DNA of 21,282 nt, from NCBI GenBank assembly GCA_039934475.1, contig JBDTMC010000083.1, positions 1 to 21,282 on the forward strand, given 5' to 3'. This DNA comes from JBDTMC01 sp039934475. Lineage in GTDB: Bacteria > Acidobacteriota > Terriglobia > Bryobacterales > Bryobacteraceae. Below, piece after piece: positions 15,165-21,282 of this stretch. Position 1 is the first letter of the stretch; each line of letters opens with the position of its first letter. The notes under the pieces were generated by a model, which ran no database searches, was not told where the DNA came from, and saw only the letters and a program-made list of their open reading frames with translations. The translations under genes were made by a program, and so were the position numbers.

Positions 15165-16490
15165 TTGCGCTTCTCACGTCCCCTGCTGCTCGTGACGGCG
15201 AGCCTCCTCGCCAGCGCCGGCCACACCGCGGCTCACGACATTCCCAGCGACGCCACCGTTCAGCTTTTTGCGAAACCATCGGGCGCCCGTCTGCAACTCC
15301 TCGTCCGCGTTCCTCTCCGCATCATCCGCGACTTCAATTTCCCCGAACGTCCCGGCGGCTACCTCGACATGGAAAAACTGGCGCCCCTTCTCTCCGACGC
15401 AACAAAACTATGGATCGCGGATTTCGTCGAGATCCACGAGGGCGATACGCGTCTCCCGCCACCGCGCCTCGCCGCCACGCAAATATCGCTCGAGTCGGAC
15501 CGCTCGTTCGCGTCCTTTGAGGAAGCCCTCGCCCACGTCACAGGACCCCATCTCGCTACCGATGCCAACGTGGTGTGGAACCAGGTGATGCTCGACGCCC
15601 TATTGGAGTACCCCATCCAATCCGATCGCTCTCGCTTCTCCATCCGTCCCGGTCTCGAACGTCTCGCCGCGCGCGTCGTCACCGTCTTGCGCTTTCAACC
15701 CCCGGACGGCCCCGTGCGAGCCTTCGAATTCACCGCCGACCCCGGCCTTGTGCCGATGGATCCAGGCTGGCTGCAAGCTGCACTCCGCTTCGTCAAACTC
15801 GGCTTCTTCCACATCCTCGACGGAACTGACCATCTGCTGTTTCTGCTCTGCCTGGTGATCCCCTTGCGCAGTTGGCGCCCTCTCGTTCTGGTAGTCACCG
15901 CCTTCACCATCGCGCACTCCTTCACGCTCATAGCCGCGGCTTACAACGTCGTGCCCGACGCTCTCTGGTTCCCACCTCTCATCGAAACGCTGATCGCCGT
16001 CTCCATCGTCTACATGGCTTTGGAGAACATCGCCGTGCCCGTCCCGCAACGCCGCTGGATGATGGCCTTCGCCTTCGGTCTTGTCCACGGCTTCGGTTTC
16101 TCGTTCGCACTCCGTGAGACGCTGCAGTTCGCCGGATCCCACCTGCTCACTTCGCTGCTCTCGTTCAACATTGGAGTCGAACTGGGACAACTCCTCGTAT
16201 TGATCCTTCTCATCCCCGCCCTCACCGCACTCTTCCGCTTCGCCGTCGCTGAGCGCATGGGGATCATCATCCTATCGGCCTTGGTGGCACATACTGGCTG
16301 GCATTGGATGCTCGAACGCGCCGCCATTCTGAGCCGTTTCCAACGACCCACCTTCGACGCGGCCTCCATCGCCGGCGCTATGCGCTGGCTGATGGCCGTC
16401 CTGGTTCTCTCCGCCCTGGTTGGCCTCATCCGCCGCCAATTCTGGACGGACCCCCGTCCGGCGCTCCCAGAGCCACGCGAAACTACGTAG
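15165..16490 (+). CDS. HupE/UreJ_2 family membrane protein with a long exported N-terminal domain
   Basis: A 441-residue protein. The signal peptide spans about residues 1-23 (LLLVTASLLASAGHTAA). An exported domain of about 185 residues follows, without recognised motifs. The C-terminal half is a HupE/UreJ_2 membrane domain with about six to seven helices. Its hallmark motifs are FFHILDGTDHLLFL (H216, D219, D222, H223), IAHSFTL, LVHGFGFSFAL (H308) and SFNIGVELGQ. HupE/UreJ proteins are metal (nickel) permeases or hydrogenase/urease accessory proteins, but no hydrogenase, urease or nickel gene lies nearby; this HupE/UreJ_2 subgroup is widespread and uncharacterised. The start is TTG with AAGGA nine bases upstream; no in-frame ATG fits the signal peptide. 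The aldo/keto reductase starts 10 bases after its stop, so they are likely co-transcribed. Confidence 0.85.
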   Translation: MRFSRPLLLVTASLLASAGHTAAHDIPSDATVQLFAKPSGARLQLLVRVPLRIIRDFNFPERPGGYLDMEKLAPLLSDATKLWIADFVEIHEGDTRLPPPRLAATQISLESDRSFASFEEALAHVTGPHLATDANVVWNQVMLDALLEYPIQSDRSRFSIRPGLERLAARVVTVLRFQPPDGPVRAFEFTADPGLVPMDPGWLQAALRFVKLGFFHILDGTDHLLFLLCLVIPLRSWRPLVLVVTAFTIAHSFTLIAAAYNVVPDALWFPPLIETLIAVSIVYMALENIAVPVPQRRWMMAFAFGLVHGFGFSFALRETLQFAGSHLLTSLLSFNIGVELGQLLVLILLIPALTALFRFAVAERMGIIILSALVAHTGWHWMLERAAILSRFQRPTFDAASIAGAMRWLMAVLVLSALVGLIRRQFWTDPRPALPEPRETT

Positions 16491-16500
16491 AGGAGTAGCA

Positions 16501-17493
16501 ATGCAAAAACGCAAACTTGGAAAGAGTAACCTCGAAGTTTCGGCCATCGGTCTCGGCTGTATGGGCATGAGCTTTGGCTACGGTCCGCCGAAAGATAAGC
16601 AGGAGATGATCCTCGTCCTCCGAGCCGCCGTGGAACTGGGTGTCACCTTCTTCGATACTGCGGAAGTCTACGGCCCTTTCATCAACGAAGAACTCGTTGG
16701 CGAAGCCCTCGCTCCCTTTCGCAGCCAAGTGGTCATTGCCACTAAATTCGGCTTCAAACTCGACCCGCAAACCGGTAAAAGCGTCGCGCTCGACAGCCGT
16801 CCGCAGCGCATCAAAGAGGTCGCCGAGGCATCGCTCAAACGTCTTGGGGTCGATTCCATCGATCTCTTCTATCAGCACCGCGTTGACCCGGAAGTGCCCA
16901 TCGAAGACGTCGCAGGCGCTGTAAAGGAGCTCATTCAGCAAGGTAAGGTCAAGCACTTCGGTCTTTCGGAAGCCGGCGTGAAGACCATCCGCCGCGCCCA
17001 TGCCGTCCAGCCCGTTACCGCTCTCCAAAGCGAATACTCACTGTGGACGAGGCGCCCCGAAGCCGAAGTGCTCCCCACCGTCGAAGAACTCGGAATCGGT
17101 TTCGTCCCGTACAGCCCTCTCGGCAAGGGGTACCTCACTGGAAAAATGGACGAGAACACAACCCGCGACAGTTCCGACTTCCGCAACATCCTCCCGCGGT
17201 TCACCCCCGAAGCGATGAAAGCCAATCGAGCCTTGGTCGACCTGCTCGGCAGTATGGGCGAACGGAAGAACGCGACGCCCGCGCAGATCGCCCTCGCCTG
17301 GCTGCTCGCTCAGAAACCATGGATCGTCCCCATCCCGGGCTCTACAAAGCTGTCGCGGATCGAGGAGAACCTCGGAGCAGCCGCCATCGAATTAACCGCG
17401 GAAGACCTTCGCGATATCGACACTGCCGCTTCCCAAATCACTATCGAAGGCGCTCGTTACCCCGAGCACATCGAGCGAATGACCGGCCGGTAA
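16501..17493 (+). CDS. Aldo/keto reductase (AKR13/YakC-like)
   Basis: A 330-residue NADP(H)-dependent (beta/alpha)8-barrel oxidoreductase. The catalytic tetrad is visible: D52 and Y57 in FFDTAEVYG, K82 in IATKFGF and H126 in FYQHRVDP. The N-terminal MQKRKLGKSNLEVSAIGLGCMGMS and the cofactor-binding end PIPGSTKLSRIEENLGA are typical of the AKR subgroup that includes pyridoxal reductases and general aldehyde reductases. It reduces aldehydes or ketones; the physiological substrate is unknown. The ATG at 16501 has GAGGAG at good spacing. An open frame upstream from 16420 is read through the HupE-like gene in another frame and was not used. It converges on the aminotransferase gene nine bases away. 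Confidence 0.92.
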   Translation: MQKRKLGKSNLEVSAIGLGCMGMSFGYGPPKDKQEMILVLRAAVELGVTFFDTAEVYGPFINEELVGEALAPFRSQVVIATKFGFKLDPQTGKSVALDSRPQRIKEVAEASLKRLGVDSIDLFYQHRVDPEVPIEDVAGAVKELIQQGKVKHFGLSEAGVKTIRRAHAVQPVTALQSEYSLWTRRPEAEVLPTVEELGIGFVPYSPLGKGYLTGKMDENTTRDSSDFRNILPRFTPEAMKANRALVDLLGSMGERKNATPAQIALAWLLAQKPWIVPIPGSTKLSRIEENLGAAAIELTAEDLRDIDTAASQITIEGARYPEHIERMTGR

Positions 17494-17502
17494 ACTGCCT
17501 GT

Positions 17503-18429
17503 TCAGCGCACCCTGGCGAGATACTGCCCTACGAAATCGCAGCCCACTTCCGCGATATAGGCATCAATCAACTGCTTTGTGATCGCGCCCGGCGGACGGC
17601 CGTCGCCCACCTTCGCGCCATTGAAACTGCGCACACCGGCGATACAGAGGCTCGTCGACGTCAGAAACATCTCGTCCGCATTCGCCGCATCGTAGAGATC
17701 GATGTCGCCTTCAACCGCCGGAATGCCCAGCTTCGCCGCCAGGTCGAGCGTCATCTGCCGGCTCACGCCAGCCAGCACGTACCGTTCTCCCGGAGTATAT
17801 AGCTTGCCCCCTTGCACCAGGAAGATGTTGCTCCCTAACCCCTCGGCAAGATTTCCGTTAGTGTCCAGCAACACCGCCCAACCCTCGGGATCGTGCACCT
17901 TCACCGATTGCTCCGCCACAATCATGTTCAGGTAGTTGTGCGTCTTCGCCCGCGGGCTCAGCATCTCCGGCGCGATACGCCGTTGCGGCGGCGTCCACAC
18001 ATCCAGGCCATCGCGGAACTGGCGCGCCCGCGCCTTCAGCGGCAGTGGCGTGCATTCGATGACTACATTCGGACCGGCGTGCTCCGGTACTTCATCCTCA
18101 ATCGGGTCCACCCCTCGACTCACCCGTTGGCCGATCCACCAATCGCCAACCGCCTCGCGCAGGTGTTCATTGCGCGCAATCAGTTCCTCCGACGCGTCGA
18201 TCATCTCCTGCGGACTCATGCCCGGATCCAGGCGCAGGTAACGCAGTGAGCGATAGAAGCGATCGATGTGCTCCTTCAGCCGGAACGACACGCCGTTAAA
18301 CGTGCGGATCATGTCGAAAGCGCCGTCGCCATACTTCCAGCTCCGGTCGCGGAACGAAATCAATACCTGGTTTTCTGGTACGAAGTTGCCGTTGAAGAAG
18401 GCGATGCGGCAATTGGTTGGTTGCGTCAT
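17503..18429 (-). CDS. Class-IV PLP-dependent aminotransferase (branched-chain aminotransferase / aminodeoxychorismate lyase family)
   Basis: A 308-residue fold-type IV PLP enzyme. FFNGNFVPENQVLISFRDRSWKYGDG opens the small domain. AKTHNYLNM carries the PLP lysine K162. NLAEGLGSNIFLV holds the pyridine-nitrogen glutamate E196. TSTSLCIAGVRSFNGAKVGDG is the phosphate-binding loop region. Branched-chain aminotransferases, D-amino acid transaminases and aminodeoxychorismate lyases share all of these, so the exact reaction cannot be fixed. The ATG at 18429 is chosen because homology begins right after it; an in-frame ATG at 18453 would add only eight residues. GATAAT (18440-18445, minus) lies ten bases before the start, so any leader would be very short. 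Confidence 0.85.
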   Translation of the reverse strand: MTQPTNCRIAFFNGNFVPENQVLISFRDRSWKYGDGAFDMIRTFNGVSFRLKEHIDRFYRSLRYLRLDPGMSPQEMIDASEELIARNEHLREAVGDWWIGQRVSRGVDPIEDEVPEHAGPNVVIECTPLPLKARARQFRDGLDVWTPPQRRIAPEMLSPRAKTHNYLNMIVAEQSVKVHDPEGWAVLLDTNGNLAEGLGSNIFLVQGGKLYTPGERYVLAGVSRQMTLDLAAKLGIPAVEGDIDLYDAANADEMFLTSTSLCIAGVRSFNGAKVGDGRPPGAITKQLIDAYIAEVGCDFVGQYLARVR

Positions 18430-18570
18430 GGGCGTGACTATTATCTTACCCATTCGCGAGGTCGTTCTATGATTCCAACAGACAGACCTGTAAGGACGCG
18501 CGCGAAAACTGACAGTTGGGGCCGCAGATCGCTCTGGGCAGCCCCATTCTGCCTTCCGTCTTCTGTCTCC

Positions 18571-18603
18571 ATATCCCAAAGGGATATCAAGAGCGGAGCT
18601 CTT
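18571..18603 (-). repeat. Two tandem perfect hairpins just after the 69-residue gene
   Basis: ATATCCC-AAA-GGGATAT (18571-18587) is followed after one base by AAGAGC-GGA-GCTCTT (18589-18603). Stems are 7 and 6 bp with 3-base loops. They begin two bases after the stop of the small minus-strand gene. There is no T-tract after them on the minus strand, so they are not a classical intrinsic terminator. They could be an mRNA 3'-end stabiliser or an operator pair. Confidence 0.5.
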
Positions 18604-18605
18604 AT

Positions 18606-18815
18606 CTACGTTCCGTTACTGGGAAAGTTCCGCACCAGCCAGTCTTCGATGACCTTTTTATCGGTAGCTGGAATGACCCGCTGCCACTTTACTTCGCCAG
18701 TGGGTTCGATGTAGCTCGCCAGAACGTACCCACCACTATTCAATACCTGGATTGAGTGGTGCGCAGCACTACGCTTACAACGGTAGGAGGAATTAATGGA
18801 CAGGATAGTTTCCAT
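18606..18815 (-). CDS. Small hypothetical protein, 69 residues
   Basis: No family was recognised. The product is METILSINSSYRCKRSA, then a compact alpha/beta-like region reading HHSIQVLNSGGYVLASYIEP, TGEVKWQRVIPATDKK and VIEDWLVRNFP. It has no signal peptide or membrane helix. Support that it is real: a near-consensus TATAAT (18824-18829 on the minus strand) lies eight bases before the ATG, which suggests a leaderless message, and two perfect hairpins start directly after the stop. A -35 candidate (TTGCCA) is 19 bases further upstream. The gene is divergent from the M24 gene. Composition and the well-formed hydrophobic pattern look like a real folded domain, but a chance frame cannot be excluded. 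Confidence 0.55.
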   Translation of the reverse strand: METILSINSSYRCKRSAAHHSIQVLNSGGYVLASYIEPTGEVKWQRVIPATDKKVIEDWLVRNFPSNGT

Positions 18816-18823
18816 TAACGCCT

Positions 18824-18854
18824 ATTATAACATACAACGGAATGCACATGGCAA
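18824..18854 (-). promoter_or_regulatory. Promoter of the 69-residue gene
   Basis: On the minus strand, TTGCCA (18849-18854) and TATAAT (18824-18829) are separated by 19 bases. The -10 is a perfect consensus; the -35 spacing is one or two bases long. Initiation about seven bases downstream would fall at the ATG at 18815. Confidence 0.5.
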
Positions 18855-18913
18855 ACGTATTCTGTCTCATCTTCTCCGCGGTGTATACTGCCCGATGAAA
18901 CTGAGGACCCTTC

Positions 18914-20101
18914 ATGAGCACTCTCACTTCCGCAAGGCCAGTGATCGCGATTGACGAATACCCGCAGCGGTGGCGTCGCGTGCAGAAACTGATGGAATGG
19001 CACACTCTGGATCTGCTGGTAGCCTATGCCGACGATCGCGCCGTCTTCGGCCCCGCGCACGCCCGCTGGCTTGCCAACTTTCCCGTTCACTTTGAGCCCG
19101 TCTGCATCCTGCTCTTCCGGGAGGGTCCGCCTGTCATGCTGTGCGGTCCTGAGACGCGTGAGTATGCTCTGCTCGCTGGCCGCCTCACCGACGTCCGCAT
19201 CCTCCGCGAGTTCACCCACCCGAACGAAGATTACCCCTACAGTGCCATCCAAAGCCTGCGCGAAATCGTCGCCGAGGCGATCCCTGACGTCCGCGCCATC
19301 CGCCGTATCGGCTTGGCCGGCCGCGGCCTGATGAGTGCCGATCTGCTGCATTCCCTGGAAGCGGCCTTTCCCCAGTCCGAGTGGGTCGACGAAGAAAACG
19401 CCATGTGCGATGTGCGGGCGCGAAAGTCGCCGGCTGAGCTGGCGGTGATTCGCTTCGCATACCAGATTGCCGAGGCCGGCTTGTCTGCTGCAGTGCAAGC
19501 GATCCGCCCCGGAGCCACGGAGCGCGCGGTGGCAGCGGAAGCCGAGGCCGCCATGCGGCGTATGGGAGCCGAAGGAACGGGCATCGACACCATCGTCGCC
19601 TCGGGACCGAACTCCAGGCCGATCCTGGCCCGCTCGACGTTCCGTGAAATCCAGGCCAATGAAATGGTGCTGCTCACCATCGCACCGCGCTATGAGGGCT
19701 ATCACGCCGCAATCGGCAGGCCAGTCCTCGTCGGAGATCCTGGGGAAGACGTTCGCCGTGCGGTGGAAGTAGCCTCTCGCGCACAGGAAGCCTGCTTCAA
19801 AGCCATGCGGCCCGGAATAGAAGGCCGCGCTGTCGAAGCCGTGGGGCGGCGCATCGTCGAAGAGGCGCAACTGGGACCTTATTTCCTATATTCGGGTGTG
19901 CACAGCGTCGGGGTGATCGAGTTCGAACCGCCGATCTTCGGCCCCAGCAGCCCGGCCACCTTCGAACCGGACATGGTGATCTCGGTCGATATCCCCCTCT
20001 TCGATGCCCCCTGGGGAGGCTTGCGAATCGAAGACGGCTTCGTCATCACCGCCGGTGGCGCGGAACGTCTTCACCACACCCCATTCCAAATTTCCCGCTG
20101 A
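18914..20101 (+). CDS. Creatinase-like M24 family protein with a degenerate metal site
   Basis: A 395-residue pita-bread (M24) protein: N-terminal creatinase_N domain (about 15-165) and a C-terminal catalytic-type domain (about 175-390). The usual five metal ligands Asp-Asp-His-Glu-Glu are mostly absent. In LLTIAPRYEGYHAAIGRP the first two aspartates are T255 and A266. H330 is kept in SGVHSVGV. The EPG glutamate is replaced by D359 in SVDIP. The last glutamate E373 is kept in RIEDG. This pattern resembles creatinase, a metal-free M24 member, more than Xaa-Pro aminopeptidases, so it is more likely a C-N hydrolase or a non-peptidase than a dipeptidase. The ATG at 18914 has GAGGA upstream, and TATACT (18884-18889) is a -10 candidate. 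It is divergent from the small 69-residue gene. Confidence 0.8.
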   Translation: MSTLTSARPVIAIDEYPQRWRRVQKLMEWHTLDLLVAYADDRAVFGPAHARWLANFPVHFEPVCILLFREGPPVMLCGPETREYALLAGRLTDVRILREFTHPNEDYPYSAIQSLREIVAEAIPDVRAIRRIGLAGRGLMSADLLHSLEAAFPQSEWVDEENAMCDVRARKSPAELAVIRFAYQIAEAGLSAAVQAIRPGATERAVAAEAEAAMRRMGAEGTGIDTIVASGPNSRPILARSTFREIQANEMVLLTIAPRYEGYHAAIGRPVLVGDPGEDVRRAVEVASRAQEACFKAMRPGIEGRAVEAVGRRIVEEAQLGPYFLYSGVHSVGVIEFEPPIFGPSSPATFEPDMVISVDIPLFDAPWGGLRIEDGFVITAGGAERLHHTPFQISR

Positions 20102-20152
20102 TCCGTCACCCTCGTGGCGACAACCGCGTGCGTCAAAACCGTCGCTGATTCT

Positions 20153-20221
20153 ACGCAGATTATGCGTTAGACCTTGACGCATGCGTTGAATGACACTATT
20201 ATCTACGCATGGAGCGCGTAG
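20153..20221 (+). promoter_or_regulatory. Leaderless Fic promoter with three inverted repeats
   Basis: TTGACG (20174-20179), a 17-base spacer and TATTAT (20197-20202) make a strong sigma70-type promoter. The ATG at 20209 is the seventh base after the -10, so the mRNA should start at or very near the start codon. Three inverted repeats built on ACGC/GCGT surround it: ACGCA-N5-TGCGT (20153-20167), the perfect palindrome ACGCATGCGT (20177-20186) overlapping the -35, and CTACGC-N7-GCGTAG (20203-20221) over the start codon. This suggests autoregulation, probably by the HTH of the encoded protein or an unknown regulator. Confidence 0.65.
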
Positions 20222-21282
20222 AAAAACTCTACATCCACGATCTCCCCGACTGGCCAAACTTTCGCTGGGACCACCAGCGGCTGTCCGCGCCCTTGGCTGC
20301 CGTTAGCCAGCAGCAGGGGCGGCTCATCGGCCACATGGAAGCACTCGGCTTCCAACTCCGGCGGGAGGCGACACTTCAGACTCTCACCACCGACGTGCTA
20401 AAAACCAGCGAGATCGAGGGCGAGAACCTCGATCCGGAGCAGGTCCGCTCGGCCATCGCCCGCCGCCTCGGTATGGACATCGCCGGTCTCAAACCTGCCG
20501 GCCGCCATGTTGAGGGAATCGTCGAGATGATGCTCGACGCCACCAGCAACTATCAGGAACCGCTCACCGCCGAGAGGCTGTTCGCTTGGCACGCGGCGCT
20601 CTTTCCCACCGGACGCAGCGCCTTGACCAAGATCACCGTCGGCGCCTGGCGCGATGATCGTGGGGGTCCCATGCAGGTCGTCTCCGGCCCGGTTGGCCGT
20701 GAGACCGTGCACTATCAGGCGCCCATCGCGTCGCGCCTGGAACGCGAGATGGCTGCTTTCCTTGAACTCTTCAACAAGAAGGAGGGGATCGATCCCATCC
20801 TCAAAGCGGCCCTCGCGCATCTCTGGTTCGTCACCATCCACCCATTCGACGATGGCAACGGGCGCATCGCGCGCGCCATCGCGGATGGGCAGCTTGCCCG
20901 ATCCGAAGATAGCGCACAGCGTTTTTACAGCATGTCTTCGCAAATTCGTGAGGAGCGCAAGGCCTATTACGACACGCTCGAACAGACGCAATCCGGAACC
21001 CTGGACATCACCCCCTGGATGGAGTGGTTCCTCGCCTGTCTCAGCCGCGCCATCGCCCGCGCAAAAGAGACCCTCGGCGCGATCCTCGCGAAGGCAAAGT
21101 TCTGGGAAGCGCTCCGGATAGTTCCCCTCAATGCGCGCCAGCATCTACTAATCAACAGGCTTCTCGATGGCTTCGAGGGAAATCTCACCACCGTCAAGTG
21201 GGCCAAGATCGCGAACTGCTCGCACGATACGGCCCTGCGCGACATTCACGACCTGATCGCGAAAGGAGTCCTCATCCAGAAT
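20209..21282 (+). CDS. Fic-family AMP-transferase with N-terminal DUF4172 and C-terminal winged helix, 3' end outside window
   Basis: The first 358 residues of a cytoplasmic Fic protein; the frame runs off the window end. The N-terminal part reads WPNFRWDHQRLSAPLA and QGRLIGHMEALGF, typical of the DUF4172 domain fused to Fic. TSEIEGE (T66-G71) matches the auto-inhibitory helix motif [S/T]xxxE[G/N], so this is a class II, self-inhibited Fic. The catalytic loop is HPFDDGNGR (H211-R219), fully intact, so AMPylation of a hydroxyl side chain, usually of a protein, is expected. Residues about 305-358 (TVKWAKIANCSHDTALRDIHDLIAKGVL) look like a winged helix-turn-helix that may bind DNA. The target is unknown. 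The start ATG falls directly after a strong promoter, as a leaderless message. Confidence 0.9.
   Translation, partial: MERVEKLYIHDLPDWPNFRWDHQRLSAPLAAVSQQQGRLIGHMEALGFQLRREATLQTLTTDVLKTSEIEGENLDPEQVRSAIARRLGMDIAGLKPAGRHVEGIVEMMLDATSNYQEPLTAERLFAWHAALFPTGRSALTKITVGAWRDDRGGPMQVVSGPVGRETVHYQAPIASRLEREMAAFLELFNKKEGIDPILKAALAHLWFVTIHPFDDGNGRIARAIADGQLARSEDSAQRFYSMSSQIREERKAYYDTLEQTQSGTLDITPWMEWFLACLSRAIARAKETLGAILAKAKFWEALRIVPLNARQHLLINRLLDGFEGNLTTVKWAKIANCSHDTALRDIHDLIAKGVLIQN

Noticed and set aside
18796..18954. 52-codon plus-strand frame after a perfect AGGAGG
   Set aside because: It overlaps the promoter and start of the M24 gene, has no protein-like pattern, and the AGGAGG lies inside codons of the 69-residue gene; judged to be chance.
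18815..19870. Long minus-strand frame opposite the M24 gene
   Set aside because: Shadow frame rich in Asp, Gly and Arg, with no motif, opposite a gene with clear M24 features.
1..21282. CRISPR arrays, tRNA or rRNA genes, insertion sequences
   Set aside because: No regularly spaced repeats, cloverleaf-type sequence, rRNA-like stretch or transposase was recognised on reading.

Overview
The window looks like a GC-rich bacterial chromosome of the Acidobacteriota type (Solibacter/Bryobacterales-like). This is inferred from the combination of a multidomain DUF1587/1595/1592/1588/1585 cytochrome-like protein paired with a Tat-exported DUF1552 protein, a DUF1844 protein, exported NHL-propeller proteins and secreted astacin-type proteases. 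Planctomycetes share several of these families, so the assignment is not proven. No rRNA, tRNA, CRISPR array, transposase or phage gene was recognised.

Layout. Bases 1-3963: the 3' part of a GH95-like glycoside hydrolase, then a secreted astacin-family (M12A) metalloprotease with a long repeat-rich C-terminus. Bases 4059-5430 (minus): a two-gene cassette of a canonical TIR protein and a TIR/nucleoside-deoxyribosyltransferase-like protein, with a possible in-frame reading frame after the second stop. Bases 5431-5831: a non-coding or decayed stretch. Bases 5832-6713: an exported ThuA-like protein. Bases 6721-12005 (minus): an apparent operon DUF1592-family (with inserted LamG) > DUF1552 > DUF1844. 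Bases 12148-13865 (plus): an overlapping gene pair of a HipA-type kinase core without an N-terminal domain and a protein joining a HipA-N1-like segment to a HIRAN domain. Bases 13871-15100 (minus): an exported NHL beta-propeller. Bases 15165-17493 (plus): a HupE/UreJ-like membrane protein and an aldo/keto reductase. Bases 17503-18429 (minus): a class-IV PLP aminotransferase. Bases 18606-18815 (minus): a small orphan gene. Bases 18914-20101 (plus): a creatinase-like M24 protein that lacks metal ligands. Bases 20209-21282 (plus): a Fic AMP-transferase running off the end, with a strong leaderless promoter.

Most genes belong to export-heavy heterotrophic metabolism. Three signalling or defence-like modules sit between them: the TIR pair, the HipA-kinase/HIRAN pair and Fic. 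The best candidates for little-described systems are the split HipA kinase plus HIRAN bicistron, with no HipB gene, and the TIR plus TIR-like operon, with no Thoeris ThsA partner. Both rest on motif reading only; no homology search was possible.
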